Shown here: piece after piece, positions 34,864-42,657 of the stretch
How the letters are laid out: every line of letters starts with the position of its first letter
Numbering within the stretch: the stretch's first letter is position 1
Source: a virus
DNA length: 63,204 nucleotides
Virus record (IMG/VR): IMGVR_UViG_3300046412_000211
Location: 1 to 63,204 of that record
Direction: 5' to 3' (one strand)
Notes under the pieces: model-generated
What the model saw: the letters and a program-made list of their open reading frames with translations, nothing else
What the model was told of the DNA's origin: nothing
Database searches by the model: none
Made by a program: the position numbers and the translations under genes

Positions 34864-35559
34864 ATGAAGAAAGCAAGTCTTGAACAGTTCATTAACCGAT
34901 ACAATCTCGGTGGTGAAGTAGAATCGGTAAAGATTACATCTACTGATTCAGAAATGAAGGTAAGTTTTATCTCAGATGATAAAACATTACTTGGTGAAGT
35001 AACTTCGAAAGAAGGAGAATTCCCAAATGGTGAGTTTGGTGTTTATACAACATCACAACTTAAAGCACTCTTAGGAGTATTAGAATCATCTATGGATGTT
35101 GATTCAACAGAATCTTATATTAAGTTTTCTGATAAAGGAACTTCTGTAAACTATATGTTAGCAGATTTATCTGTTATTCCTGTAGTACCAGATTTGAAAG
35201 CAGTTCCACCGATGAATGTACAAATCACATTAGATGATGATTTTACATCTAAGTTCATCAAATCTAAAGGAGCTCTTAGTGAATCCGATACTTTTACATT
35301 TGAGTGTAAAAATAATAATGGAGAGATTATCTTAGGGTACTCATCAATCAACACAAACAGAATTTCTATGAAAGTAGATTGTAAATGTGATGGAGATGTA
35401 TCACCTATCTCATTCTCAGCTAAGTATTTGAAAGAAATCCTAAATGCGAATAGAGGTTCTAAATCAGCTAACCTACAGATTTCATCGCAAGGATTGGCAC
35501 ACATTGAGTTTGAGAAGGATAATTTAACATCTAAGTATTACTTAGTAGAGATAAAGTAA
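34864..35559 (+). CDS. gp45: Sliding clamp (gp45)
   Basis: A 231-residue processivity clamp, near T4 gp45 (228). Recognised by order and by the pattern of two PCNA-like domains: 'FGVYTTSQLKALLGVLESSM' in the first and 'ISFSAKYLKEILNANRGSKS' in the second, ending 'LTSKYYLVEIK'. It tethers gp43 and, in T4, also activates late transcription with gp33 and gp55. No gp33 or gp55 homologue is recognisable in this window. Confidence 0.88.
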   Translation: MKKASLEQFINRYNLGGEVESVKITSTDSEMKVSFISDDKTLLGEVTSKEGEFPNGEFGVYTTSQLKALLGVLESSMDVDSTESYIKFSDKGTSVNYMLADLSVIPVVPDLKAVPPMNVQITLDDDFTSKFIKSKGALSESDTFTFECKNNNGEIILGYSSINTNRISMKVDCKCDGDVSPISFSAKYLKEILNANRGSKSANLQISSQGLAHIEFEKDNLTSKYYLVEIK

Positions 35560-35563
35560 GTAT

Positions 35564-36772
35564 ATGAATTTTTGGGATACAGAGCCGGCTAAACCAGTAT
35601 TTGATTACGATACTCAGAGAAAAGAGTTAATCGAAAATATGGATTACCTTGCAGCAATGACTGTTGAAGAACAAACACTTTACAAAAAGTGGGTTGAGTT
35701 GCAAGAACCTAATATGATTAGAGATAAATCTTTGATTTCTGAATTGTATGATACACAATGGAAGCCAACAGATATTAATAATTTGGAACAAACTATCAAA
35801 GAGATTGAAGAGTTAGAACCATATGTTGAAATCTTAGATGACCCCAAAGAATCTACTAAGTGGACTTATGTTAGAAAGATGATTCACACTATGGGCTTTA
35901 CTGCTAATCCTGGTCGTAACGTTAAGATTAATGTTAAGGATAAGAAAAGTGGTAAACTCTTAGGACAGATTTCATTAGCATCCGATGTAACATCTATGGC
36001 AGTTAGAGATAACTACATTGGGTGGAGTAAGGATAATAAGTTTAAAGATGGAAAACTGAATCATACTACAATAGCATCTACAATTGTATGTACTCAACCA
36101 TTAGGATATAATTTTTTAGGTGGGAAGTTAGTTGCTATGATGACTACGGTTCCTGAAATTAGAAACCTTTGGAAAGAAAAGTATGGACAAACTCTAATCG
36201 CAGTTGGTACAACATCGTTATATGGAATACATTCTCAGTACAATGGTATTCCACATTTCAAAACACTCGGAGAATCCGCTGGTAAAATATCTTTGAAACC
36301 TGATGATAAGTTCTATGAACCTTGGCATCAATGGATTAAAGAAAACAGAGCAGAGTGGTACGAAACTGCTATTACGAATGAAAGAATCCGTAATGGTAAG
36401 AGTATGGGAATCGCAAGTGGGCCTGTAAGTGGTATCAAACAAAAGATTCTTGGACAGATATTCAAAGAATGTGGTATCAAACAATCAGAGTATCATCATG
36501 GTTTTAAAAGAGGTGTATATCTCGCTATGATGTATGAGAATGGACCTGAGTATCTTCGTAAGGAGATTGAAGAGGATGAGTTAGTGATGAAAAAGAAGTT
36601 TACTGAAGGTGTTGATTACATTAATCGATGGTGGAAGAAGAAAGCTATCAAACGATACACTAAACTACATTCAGAAGGTAGATTGAAACCAGAACATCTG
36701 TTTTACATAGATGCAATTGGTATGAGTTGGGAACAAATGAAAGCTAAATATTTAAAAGAAGTCGGAAGATAA
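35564..36772 (+). CDS. DruA-like (DUF4338-type) protein inside the replisome operon
   Basis: A 402-residue protein between the clamp and clamp-loader genes. The central part resembles DruA of the Druantia defence system: 'GKLLGQISLASDVTSMAVRD' with YIGWS, then LNHTTIASTIVCTQPLGYNF, a W-x3-YG element ('NLWKEKYGQTLIAVGTTSLY') and 'SQYNGIPHFKTLGESAG', parallel to the family's GxxYxAxNWxxxGxTxG. The N-terminal 90 residues and the basic C-terminal 120 residues are additional. The biochemical activity of DruA is not established, so no reaction is assigned. It overlaps gp44 by one base. Confidence 0.55.
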   Translation: MNFWDTEPAKPVFDYDTQRKELIENMDYLAAMTVEEQTLYKKWVELQEPNMIRDKSLISELYDTQWKPTDINNLEQTIKEIEELEPYVEILDDPKESTKWTYVRKMIHTMGFTANPGRNVKINVKDKKSGKLLGQISLASDVTSMAVRDNYIGWSKDNKFKDGKLNHTTIASTIVCTQPLGYNFLGGKLVAMMTTVPEIRNLWKEKYGQTLIAVGTTSLYGIHSQYNGIPHFKTLGESAGKISLKPDDKFYEPWHQWIKENRAEWYETAITNERIRNGKSMGIASGPVSGIKQKILGQIFKECGIKQSEYHHGFKRGVYLAMMYENGPEYLRKEIEEDELVMKKKFTEGVDYINRWWKKKAIKRYTKLHSEGRLKPEHLFYIDAIGMSWEQMKAKYLKEVGR

Positions 36773-37701
36773 TGAATAATACAGAAAATACATTGTGGGT
36801 TGAGAAATACAGACCCGATACATTAGAAGGGTATGTTGGTAATGAACATATCTTAGAAAAAGTAAGAATCTATATAGAGAATGAAGATGTACCACATCTA
36901 CTTTTATATGGACAAGCTGGTACGGGTAAAACCACATTGGCTAAAATCATTACAAACCAAATTGATTGTGATGTTATGTACATTAATGCATCTGATGAAA
37001 ACTCAGTAGATGCAGTTAGGGATAAGATTAGAGGATTCGCATCATCTATGGGTTTCCGTAAATGGAAAGTTATTATCTTAGATGAATCTGATTATCTTAC
37101 ACCAAATGCACAAGCAGCACTTCGTAATCTGATGGAAACATTCTCTAAATCTACTAGGTTTATTTTGACTTGTAACTATGTAGAGAAAGTGATTGACCCG
37201 ATTCAGAGTAGATGTCAAACATTTGGAATTACACCACCATCTAAAAAAGAGGTGGCTATGAGGTTAAAAGATATTTTAGATACTGAGGGTGTTAAGTACG
37301 AAATGAGTGATTTGGCAGTATTGGTAAATAGTGGATATCCTGATATTCGTAGAGTTCTAAACGCAGGACAACGACAGGTTATCAAAGGTGAGTTGAAGAT
37401 TGATAAAACATCAACGATTCAAGCCAACTATATGGATGAGGTGTTAACTTTATTGAAATCCGATGGAAATGTAAAAGATATATTCACATCAATCAGAAAA
37501 GTTATCGCAGATTCCAAAGTAAAAGATTTTACACCATTCTACAGATTTATGTATGATAATGTAGATGATTACGCAAATGGTAAGGTGGGTAACACCATAC
37601 TAAAGATTGCAGATGGGCAATACAAAGATGCATCAGTAGTTGATAAAGAGATTAATATTATGGCGATGATGCTAGAAATAATAATCGATATAAAACAATA
37701 A
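36772..37701 (+). CDS. gp44: Clamp loader large subunit (gp44, AAA+)
   Basis: A 309-residue AAA+ ATPase. 'LWVEKYRPDTLEGYVGNEHI' is the standard start, Walker A GQAGTGKT (47-54), Walker B 'VIILDESDYLTPNAQAALRN', sensor 1 'FILTCNYVEKVIDPIQSRCQ' with the SRC arginine-finger motif, and a helical collar at the C-terminus. Four copies with one gp62 open the gp45 ring. The size matches T4 gp44 (319). Confidence 0.96.
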   Translation: MNNTENTLWVEKYRPDTLEGYVGNEHILEKVRIYIENEDVPHLLLYGQAGTGKTTLAKIITNQIDCDVMYINASDENSVDAVRDKIRGFASSMGFRKWKVIILDESDYLTPNAQAALRNLMETFSKSTRFILTCNYVEKVIDPIQSRCQTFGITPPSKKEVAMRLKDILDTEGVKYEMSDLAVLVNSGYPDIRRVLNAGQRQVIKGELKIDKTSTIQANYMDEVLTLLKSDGNVKDIFTSIRKVIADSKVKDFTPFYRFMYDNVDDYANGKVGNTILKIADGQYKDASVVDKEINIMAMMLEIIIDIKQ

Positions 37702-37723
37702 TTAATTAAAAAAAGGAAACGTT

Positions 37724-37894
37724 ATGGCAACATCACAACAACTATTCGAACAGATAAGAGATTTATTTGTAGAATTTGAAACAGAACACAATGGTACAAC
37801 TAAAGCATCTAAAGGTAGAGCTAGAAAAGCTATTGGAGAAATTAAAAAATTAGTAACAGATTACAGAAAAGTATCAGTAGAAGAGAATAAGTAA
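37724..37894 (+). CDS. Histone H1-like (Hc1-type) small basic protein
   Basis: 56 residues from ATG 37724, after an AAGGAA ribosome site. 'MATSQQLFEQIRDLFVEFET' then 'KASKGRARKAIGEIKKLVTD' and YRKVSVEE closely recalls the small histone H1-like proteins encoded by Bacteroidota chromosomes. These bind and compact DNA. Lying between the two clamp-loader genes, it may coat newly made phage DNA or displace host nucleoid proteins. Acquisition from the host is likely by inference. Confidence 0.7.
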   Translation: MATSQQLFEQIRDLFVEFETEHNGTTKASKGRARKAIGEIKKLVTDYRKVSVEENK

Positions 37895-37896
37895 TT

Positions 37897-38166
37897 ATGG
37901 GAAAAGGTAAAGGAAAAGTAATCGGTATGGGTGGTTCTAAGCAAGGACCACCACAAGCCCAAATGAAATTAGACCCAACAAAACTTCCAACAGTTAGTTG
38001 TGAGAATTGTGATTCTATCTTTTGGGAAGAAGTAACAATGTTTAAAGAAGTTCCAGCAGTACAATCACCAAATGGACAGAAATCAATGTTACCGATTCCT
38101 GTAGTTAGATGTGCAGAGTGTGGGCATGTATCGGAAAAGTTTTTACCTAAAGAATTGTTACCATAA
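37897..38166 (+). CDS. Zinc-ribbon protein of unknown function
   Basis: An 89-residue protein. The first 25 residues are Gly/Lys-rich and flexible (MGKGKGKVIGMGGSKQG); then CENC and CAEC pairs (residues about 35-38 and 72-75) form a single zinc ribbon around 'MLPIPVVR'. It lies two bases after the H1-like gene within the clamp-loader cluster. A nucleic-acid-binding role is likely; no named family recognised. Confidence 0.7.
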   Translation: MGKGKGKVIGMGGSKQGPPQAQMKLDPTKLPTVSCENCDSIFWEEVTMFKEVPAVQSPNGQKSMLPIPVVRCAECGHVSEKFLPKELLP

Positions 38167-38168
38167 GT

Positions 38169-38621
38169 ATGGCTAAGAAATCAACAAATACTGTTAAGGC
38201 TAAAACCATATTTCAACACCTAAGTGGTATAAAGGAGAAAAAGGAATCTTGGGAATCTCTTTCTGAGATGGATAAGAAATCCTTTACTCCTTTTATCATA
38301 AATCGGTGGTTGAGTATGAATATGGGGTTATTACCTATTATAAATGTACTACAGAAATATACCATTGGGTTGTTATCTGCTAGAGATGTTTATAAAGTAT
38401 ATTTGGATTTTTTACCCAAACAAAAAACATTTGATAAGTACATCAAAGGTAGCAAAGCAGGTAAGTACAACAAAGAGTGTTTAGAATATCTATCAAAATG
38501 GTATGGAGTATCTCAAAGAGAGGTGATGGATTATTTAGATATACTATCAAAAGATGATGTGATAAACATTTTAATGAAATATGGTTTAACAGAAAAAGAA
38601 TCTAAAAAGTTATTAAAATGA
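38169..38621 (+). CDS. gp62: Clamp loader small subunit (gp62)
   Basis: A 150-residue helical protein. 'SLSEMDKKSFTPFIINRWLS' is the conserved gp62 start pattern, followed by 'KYTIGLLSARDVYKVYLDFL' and a C-terminal helical part. Size fits the short gp62 of marine T4-type phages (T4: 187). gp62 bridges the gp44 ring during clamp loading. Its separation from gp44 by two small genes is unusual, since they are adjacent in T4. Confidence 0.7.
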   Translation: MAKKSTNTVKAKTIFQHLSGIKEKKESWESLSEMDKKSFTPFIINRWLSMNMGLLPIINVLQKYTIGLLSARDVYKVYLDFLPKQKTFDKYIKGSKAGKYNKECLEYLSKWYGVSQREVMDYLDILSKDDVINILMKYGLTEKESKKLLK

Positions 38622-38890
38622 GCATACAATTAAAAATACCATTTCCAGATATGCCAATGGATGCAAAAGAAGAAATGGGATATTGGAATTATAGAATTAT
38701 CAAAAGAGAAAATCCTTCAGGTGAAGTAACATATGGTATATATGAAACTTACTATGATATGGAAGGTAATTTAAAAGGACATACTGAAACCCCAATAAGC
38801 GTTATTGGTGAAAGTGTTGAAGATTTAAAATTTGATATAGAGAACCTTAGAGAATCCTTAAATAAGGATGTATTAACATACCAAAACTAA
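38618..38890 (+). CDS. Conserved small phage protein of unknown function
   Basis: A 90-residue protein overlapping gp62 by 4 bases (ATGA). The core 'MGYWNYRIIKRENPSGEVTY' with GIYETYYDMEGN and a C-terminal helix 'VEDLKFDIENLRESLNKDVL' is, from memory, a small domain common in phages and some bacteria, but its activity is not known to me. Confidence 0.65.
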   Translation: MSIQLKIPFPDMPMDAKEEMGYWNYRIIKRENPSGEVTYGIYETYYDMEGNLKGHTETPISVIGESVEDLKFDIENLRESLNKDVLTYQN

Positions 38891-38893
38891 AAT

Positions 38894-39304
38894 ATGGCAG
38901 AAGTATTAAGAGAAGCAAAAACAAAAGTAGTTCATAAAGGTGAACGAACAATAAAAGAAGAAAAAGAAGAAAATGCAATAGAATATTGTGAAAGGATGTA
39001 TCCTGAAACAACTGATGAGTTCAAACAGATATTAGATGAGATGTATGTAACCTTTTGTAAGAAACAAAGGAACTATGGGCCAGGTAACATTTCAGTTGGA
39101 ACTGATTTAAAATCAGATGATGATATTAAATTATCTTTGGTTGGACTGTGGTTCAGAATGAATGATAAAATTCAAAGATTGAAGCAGTTGGTTGTATTAG
39201 GACAGCCAGATGAAGTAGGTGAGAATATTCAAGATACCTACGAAGATATGAGTGTTTACGGAGTAATCGCTCAAATAGTCCAAAGAAAGAAGTGGGCTAA
39301 GTAA
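38894..39304 (+). CDS. Nucleotide-modification-associated domain protein (NMAD1/DUF1599-like)
   Basis: A 136-residue protein. 'FCKKQRNYGPGNISVGTDLK', 'VGLWFRMNDKIQRLKQLVVL' and 'IQDTYEDMSVYGVIAQIVQR' match the DUF1599 pattern (K-x4-Y-G-x-x-N, R-x3-K-x-x-R-L, D-x2-x-D-x2-x-Y). The family has been linked by genome context to systems that make modified bases. Here it accompanies two Mom-like genes and an unassigned glycosyltransferase in the replication region. The biochemical role is not proven. Confidence 0.6.
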   Translation: MAEVLREAKTKVVHKGERTIKEEKEENAIEYCERMYPETTDEFKQILDEMYVTFCKKQRNYGPGNISVGTDLKSDDDIKLSLVGLWFRMNDKIQRLKQLVVLGQPDEVGENIQDTYEDMSVYGVIAQIVQRKKWAK

Positions 39305-39331
39305 AAACTTAACAATTTAATAACATTAAAA

Positions 39332-39363
39332 TTTGGTAAATACAGTATTTTTTCGTATATTAG
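39332..39363 (+). promoter_or_regulatory. Host-type promoter TTTG-N20-TATATTAG
   Basis: TTTG 39332-39335 and TATATTAG 39356-39363 within the 72-base block that is nearly duplicated at 16622-16693. Confidence 0.85.
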
Positions 39364-39387
39364 TACTGTAATAATAGATATAACTAT

Positions 39388-40335
39388 ATGAAAGAATCTA
39401 AGATAAGTAATGTATTTACTTTTGGTGTTAAAGAACCAAAACCAAATGATACAAAAGTATCGTATTCACAATATACGATGTATGCCAACTGTCCACATCA
39501 ATGGAAGTTGAACTATATGGATGGATTCCGAACATTCGACCCATCTATACATTTGGTTTTCGGTACAGCTATGCACGAAGTTCTGCAGGAATGGTTAGAT
39601 ACTTTATATAACAAATCTATCGATGAAGCTTCGAAATTAGATTTAGGTAAGATGTTATATGAACATATGGTTACTGAGTATAAGAAGATGAGAGAAGATA
39701 CATCTATTGAATTTAGTAACCCATCTCAGATGGAAGAGTTCTTAGAAGATGGTATAGCTATACTTAATGAGGTTACTAAAAACAGAATTGATTACTTCAA
39801 TACCCGTCATATGAATTTGGTGGCTATTGAATTACCAATATATTCAAAAGCATTAGATTCTCACAATGTGTATATGAGAGGATTCTTAGATTTGGTATTT
39901 GAAGATACATACGAAAACAAACTACAGATTTGGGATATCAAAACATCTACCAATGGTTGGAACAAATGGATGAAAGCTGATAAAACCAAAACTGCACAAT
40001 TGGTTTTGTATAAGAAGTTCCTATCAGAACAATTCGGATATCCATTGGATAGAATCAGTACAAAATATTTTATCGTAAAACGTAGGTTGATGGAAGGTAT
40101 GATGTTCGCTCAGAAGAGAGTACAAACATTTGAACCTGCTAGTGGTAAACCTACCTTAAATAAGATTACTAAGAGTTTCGAAGATTTTGTTAGAAACTCA
40201 TTCAATGAAGATGGTTCTTATAGAACAGATTCAGAGTTCCCAGCTATGGCTGGTAAGAACAATAAGAATTGTAAGTGGTGTCCATTTAAGAATGATTACG
40301 ATAAATGCCCGAAAGAAAATAGACATAAAGTATGA
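39388..40335 (+). CDS. RecB/Cas4-like PD-(D/E)xK nuclease with Fe-S-type cysteines
   Basis: A 315-residue nuclease. 'YSQYTMYANCPHQWKLNY' provides the first Cys; 'FGTAMHEVLQEW' the conserved His; 'YMRGFLDLVFEDTYENKLQI' with WDIKTS the catalytic D and D-x-K; and 'NCKWCPFKNDYDKCPKE' the last three cysteines. This 1+3 Cys layout is typical of iron-sulfur Cas4/AddB-type exonucleases. It probably processes DNA ends for recombination or degrades host DNA. Confidence 0.85.
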   Translation: MKESKISNVFTFGVKEPKPNDTKVSYSQYTMYANCPHQWKLNYMDGFRTFDPSIHLVFGTAMHEVLQEWLDTLYNKSIDEASKLDLGKMLYEHMVTEYKKMREDTSIEFSNPSQMEEFLEDGIAILNEVTKNRIDYFNTRHMNLVAIELPIYSKALDSHNVYMRGFLDLVFEDTYENKLQIWDIKTSTNGWNKWMKADKTKTAQLVLYKKFLSEQFGYPLDRISTKYFIVKRRLMEGMMFAQKRVQTFEPASGKPTLNKITKSFEDFVRNSFNEDGSYRTDSEFPAMAGKNNKNCKWCPFKNDYDKCPKENRHKV

Positions 40336-40865
40336 GAAAGTTAATGTTAATGATACCTATCCTAATTGGGATGGGTAATGTTCAGTACACCGAAGTAGAA
40401 CCTATTGAATCTTTAGAGATAGAGATGATTGAAATTGAGGTGGTTGAACCAAAGTTTGTAGTACCTGAATATACCTTAGATGTTGAACCATTGATTCAAG
40501 CGATGATTATGGTTGAAAGTGAAGGTAATGATTCTGCGTACGCAAAAAAAGAAGAAGCGGTTGGATGTTTACAAATCAGACCTATTATGGTTAGAGAAGT
40601 AAATCGTATATTAGAGATTCAGAAATCTGATTTAGAATATACATTAGAGGATAGATGGAGTAGAGAGAAATCGATTGAAATGTTTCACATCGTAAATGGT
40701 TATCACAATAAAAATAGTACATATGAAGAAATCGCAAGAGCTTGGAATGGTGGTCCGAACTGGTTTAAAAAAGGTCTTACAAAAAGATATTGGAAACGAG
40801 TACAAAAGCAACTCAAAAAACAGGAGAAAAATGAACGTAGCAATACTCAGTTCACCGAAGTATGA
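40332..40865 (+). CDS. Secreted lytic transglycosylase (SLT-like)
   Basis: A 177-residue protein overlapping the nuclease by 4 bases. Residues 1-18 are a signal-peptide-like hydrophobic start (MRKLMLMIPILIGMG). The lysozyme-like fold shows 'LIQAMIMVESEGNDSAYAKK' (catalytic Glu in VESEG), 'AVGCLQIRPIMV' and 'YEEIARAWNGGPNWF'. It would cut murein glycan strands in the periplasm. It lies in an early-type operon, away from the endolysin and holin genes, so it may act during entry or wall remodelling rather than lysis. Confidence 0.8.
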   Translation: MRKLMLMIPILIGMGNVQYTEVEPIESLEIEMIEIEVVEPKFVVPEYTLDVEPLIQAMIMVESEGNDSAYAKKEEAVGCLQIRPIMVREVNRILEIQKSDLEYTLEDRWSREKSIEMFHIVNGYHNKNSTYEEIARAWNGGPNWFKKGLTKRYWKRVQKQLKKQEKNERSNTQFTEV

Positions 40866-41226
40866 AAACGTTAGAAAGTTAAGAGAATTCCTACATACAA
40901 TCAAAGAAAAATTAGGAACTGATGTTAATATTATAACGAGGGGGAATAAAGATGGTGGTGAAAAACATATTAGAAAATACGCAATTGAATTTGGATTTAG
41001 ATATACTGAATATAATCCAGCTAATAGTGTTAGGAATCTTTATAGTGGTATGAATGATGATTATTATGGTAAACCATATCATCCAACCCAAACACTACAT
41101 CAGTATGATTGTGTTGTAAAGCACGCAGATAAATTGTTTTATTTTGGTGGTATCAAACCATCAGAACAAAAACACTTTGAAAAATTATTAGTTAGATTTG
41201 GGAAAAAAGTTAATTATATAAATTAA
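40831..41226 (+). CDS. SLOG-fold protein (YspA/DUF2493-like)
   Basis: 131 residues from ATG 40831, which has an AGGAGAAAA ribosome site and lies inside the transglycosylase 3' end. The start 'MNVAILSSPKYENVRKLREF' with 'VNIITRGNKDGGEKHIRKYA' and 'GFRYTEYNPA' fits the small Rossmann-like SLOG family that binds nucleotide ligands. A late Met-rich extension upstream (from 40696) has no support. Function in phages is unknown; nucleotide sensing is inferred from the fold. Confidence 0.65.
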   Translation: MNVAILSSPKYENVRKLREFLHTIKEKLGTDVNIITRGNKDGGEKHIRKYAIEFGFRYTEYNPANSVRNLYSGMNDDYYGKPYHPTQTLHQYDCVVKHADKLFYFGGIKPSEQKHFEKLLVRFGKKVNYIN

Positions 41227-41231
41227 TTACT

Positions 41232-41240
41232 ATATTTATT
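41232..41240 (+). promoter_or_regulatory. Late-type motif ATATTTATT
   Basis: 19 bases before the ATG of the first glycosyltransferase of the glycan island; one-base variant of the motif. Confidence 0.45.
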
Positions 41241-41259
41241 TAAAAGAGAAAAATTAGTT

Positions 41260-42657
41260 ATGGCAGATAAAAAGAAAAAACCTCTGATACTTTTGTTATC
41301 AGATGATATGAGATTACATAGTGGTATCGCCACAATGTCAAAGGAGTTCGTACTCCATACAGCCCACAAATATGATTGGATTCAAGTCGGAGCAGCAGTA
41401 AAACATCCTGATAAAGGTAAGTTTTTTGATGTATCCGATTCTATAAATAAAGAAGCAGGTATTGATAATGCTAGTGTTAAAATCATTCCTTCAGATGGGT
41501 ATGGTAACCAATCATTAATCAGACAATTAATTACCACCGAAGATGTAGATGCAATCTTACACTTTACAGACCCACGTTTTTGGGATTGGTTATATGCTAT
41601 GGAAGATGAGGTTCGTAAACACATTCCTATTATGTACTATAACATTTGGGATGATTTACCAGACCCAATGTGGAACGCACCTTTCTATGGAAGTTGTGAT
41701 TTATTAATGGGAATATCAAAACAAACGTATGGTATTAACAAAAGAGTGCTAGATAAGTTTGGTATGGATATGGAAGATTGGCAAATACAATATGTACCAC
41801 ATGGTGTTTCTAAAAGTTTTAAACCTATTCTGAAAGGTGTTGATGGGTATGAAAAAGTTGAAGATATGAAAGTTAACTTAGGAATAGATAAAAAGGAGTT
41901 TGTTCTATTCTTTAATAACAGAAATATTCGTAGAAAGAATCCAGGTGATATTGTATTGGCATATAAAACATTTTGTGATGGATTAACAAAAGAAGAAGCA
42001 GATAAGTGTTGTTTGTTGATGCATACACAACCAACCGATGATAACGGAACGGATTTAGTTGAAGTTATTAAGAATGTTTGTCCTGATTACGATGTTCTAT
42101 TTACAAATAAACAATTTAGTACAGATGAACTAAATTTAGTTTACAATTCAGTAGATGTTACAATCAATATGGCATCTAACGAAGGGTTTGGTTTAACTAC
42201 TTGTGAATCTGTAAATGCAGGAACACCTATTATTCTTAATGTTACTGGTGGGTTACAAGACCAATGTAATTTTACTATTGATGGTAAATATATTACATCA
42301 GAACAATATGTTGAGTTGGGTTCATTACATGATAGAAAGAAACTACCACAAAATTTAAGTTGGGGTAGTTGGGTAAATCCTATATGGCCAACCAATCGTT
42401 CACTACAAGGTTCACCAATGACTCCTTATATTTTTGATGACAGATGTTCGTATGAAGATGCAGCAAAAGCAATCAGACAATGGTACGATACTTTACCAGA
42501 AAGAAGAGTAGAGTGTGGATTGGAAGGTTCAGAGTGGATGAAAGGTAATGAAAGTAATATGAGTGCACCTAATATGGGTAAAAGATTTATCGAATGTATG
42601 GATGCGTGTTTTAAAAATTGGAAACCAAAAAATGAGTTAGTATTATGGAAGATATAA
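41260..42657 (+). CDS. GT4-family glycosyltransferase
   Basis: A 465-residue GT-B enzyme. The N-terminal half opens 'PLILLLSDDMRLHSGIATMS'; the linker region has 'QYVPHGVSKSFKPI'; the donor half has 'FNNRNIRRKNPGDIVLAYKT' and the E-x7-E signature region 'NMASNEGFGLTTCESVNAGT'. Transfers a sugar from a nucleotide donor; acceptor unknown. A late-type motif precedes it, so virion or envelope glycans are more likely than DNA. It overlaps the next glycosyltransferase by 13 bases. Confidence 0.85.
   Translation: MADKKKKPLILLLSDDMRLHSGIATMSKEFVLHTAHKYDWIQVGAAVKHPDKGKFFDVSDSINKEAGIDNASVKIIPSDGYGNQSLIRQLITTEDVDAILHFTDPRFWDWLYAMEDEVRKHIPIMYYNIWDDLPDPMWNAPFYGSCDLLMGISKQTYGINKRVLDKFGMDMEDWQIQYVPHGVSKSFKPILKGVDGYEKVEDMKVNLGIDKKEFVLFFNNRNIRRKNPGDIVLAYKTFCDGLTKEEADKCCLLMHTQPTDDNGTDLVEVIKNVCPDYDVLFTNKQFSTDELNLVYNSVDVTINMASNEGFGLTTCESVNAGTPIILNVTGGLQDQCNFTIDGKYITSEQYVELGSLHDRKKLPQNLSWGSWVNPIWPTNRSLQGSPMTPYIFDDRCSYEDAAKAIRQWYDTLPERRVECGLEGSEWMKGNESNMSAPNMGKRFIECMDACFKNWKPKNELVLWKI

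Noticed and set aside
40696-40830. N-terminal extension of the SLOG-fold protein
   Set aside because: It overlaps the transglycosylase gene in another frame and lacks a ribosome site, whereas ATG 40831 has AGGAGAAAA and begins the Rossmann strand directly.
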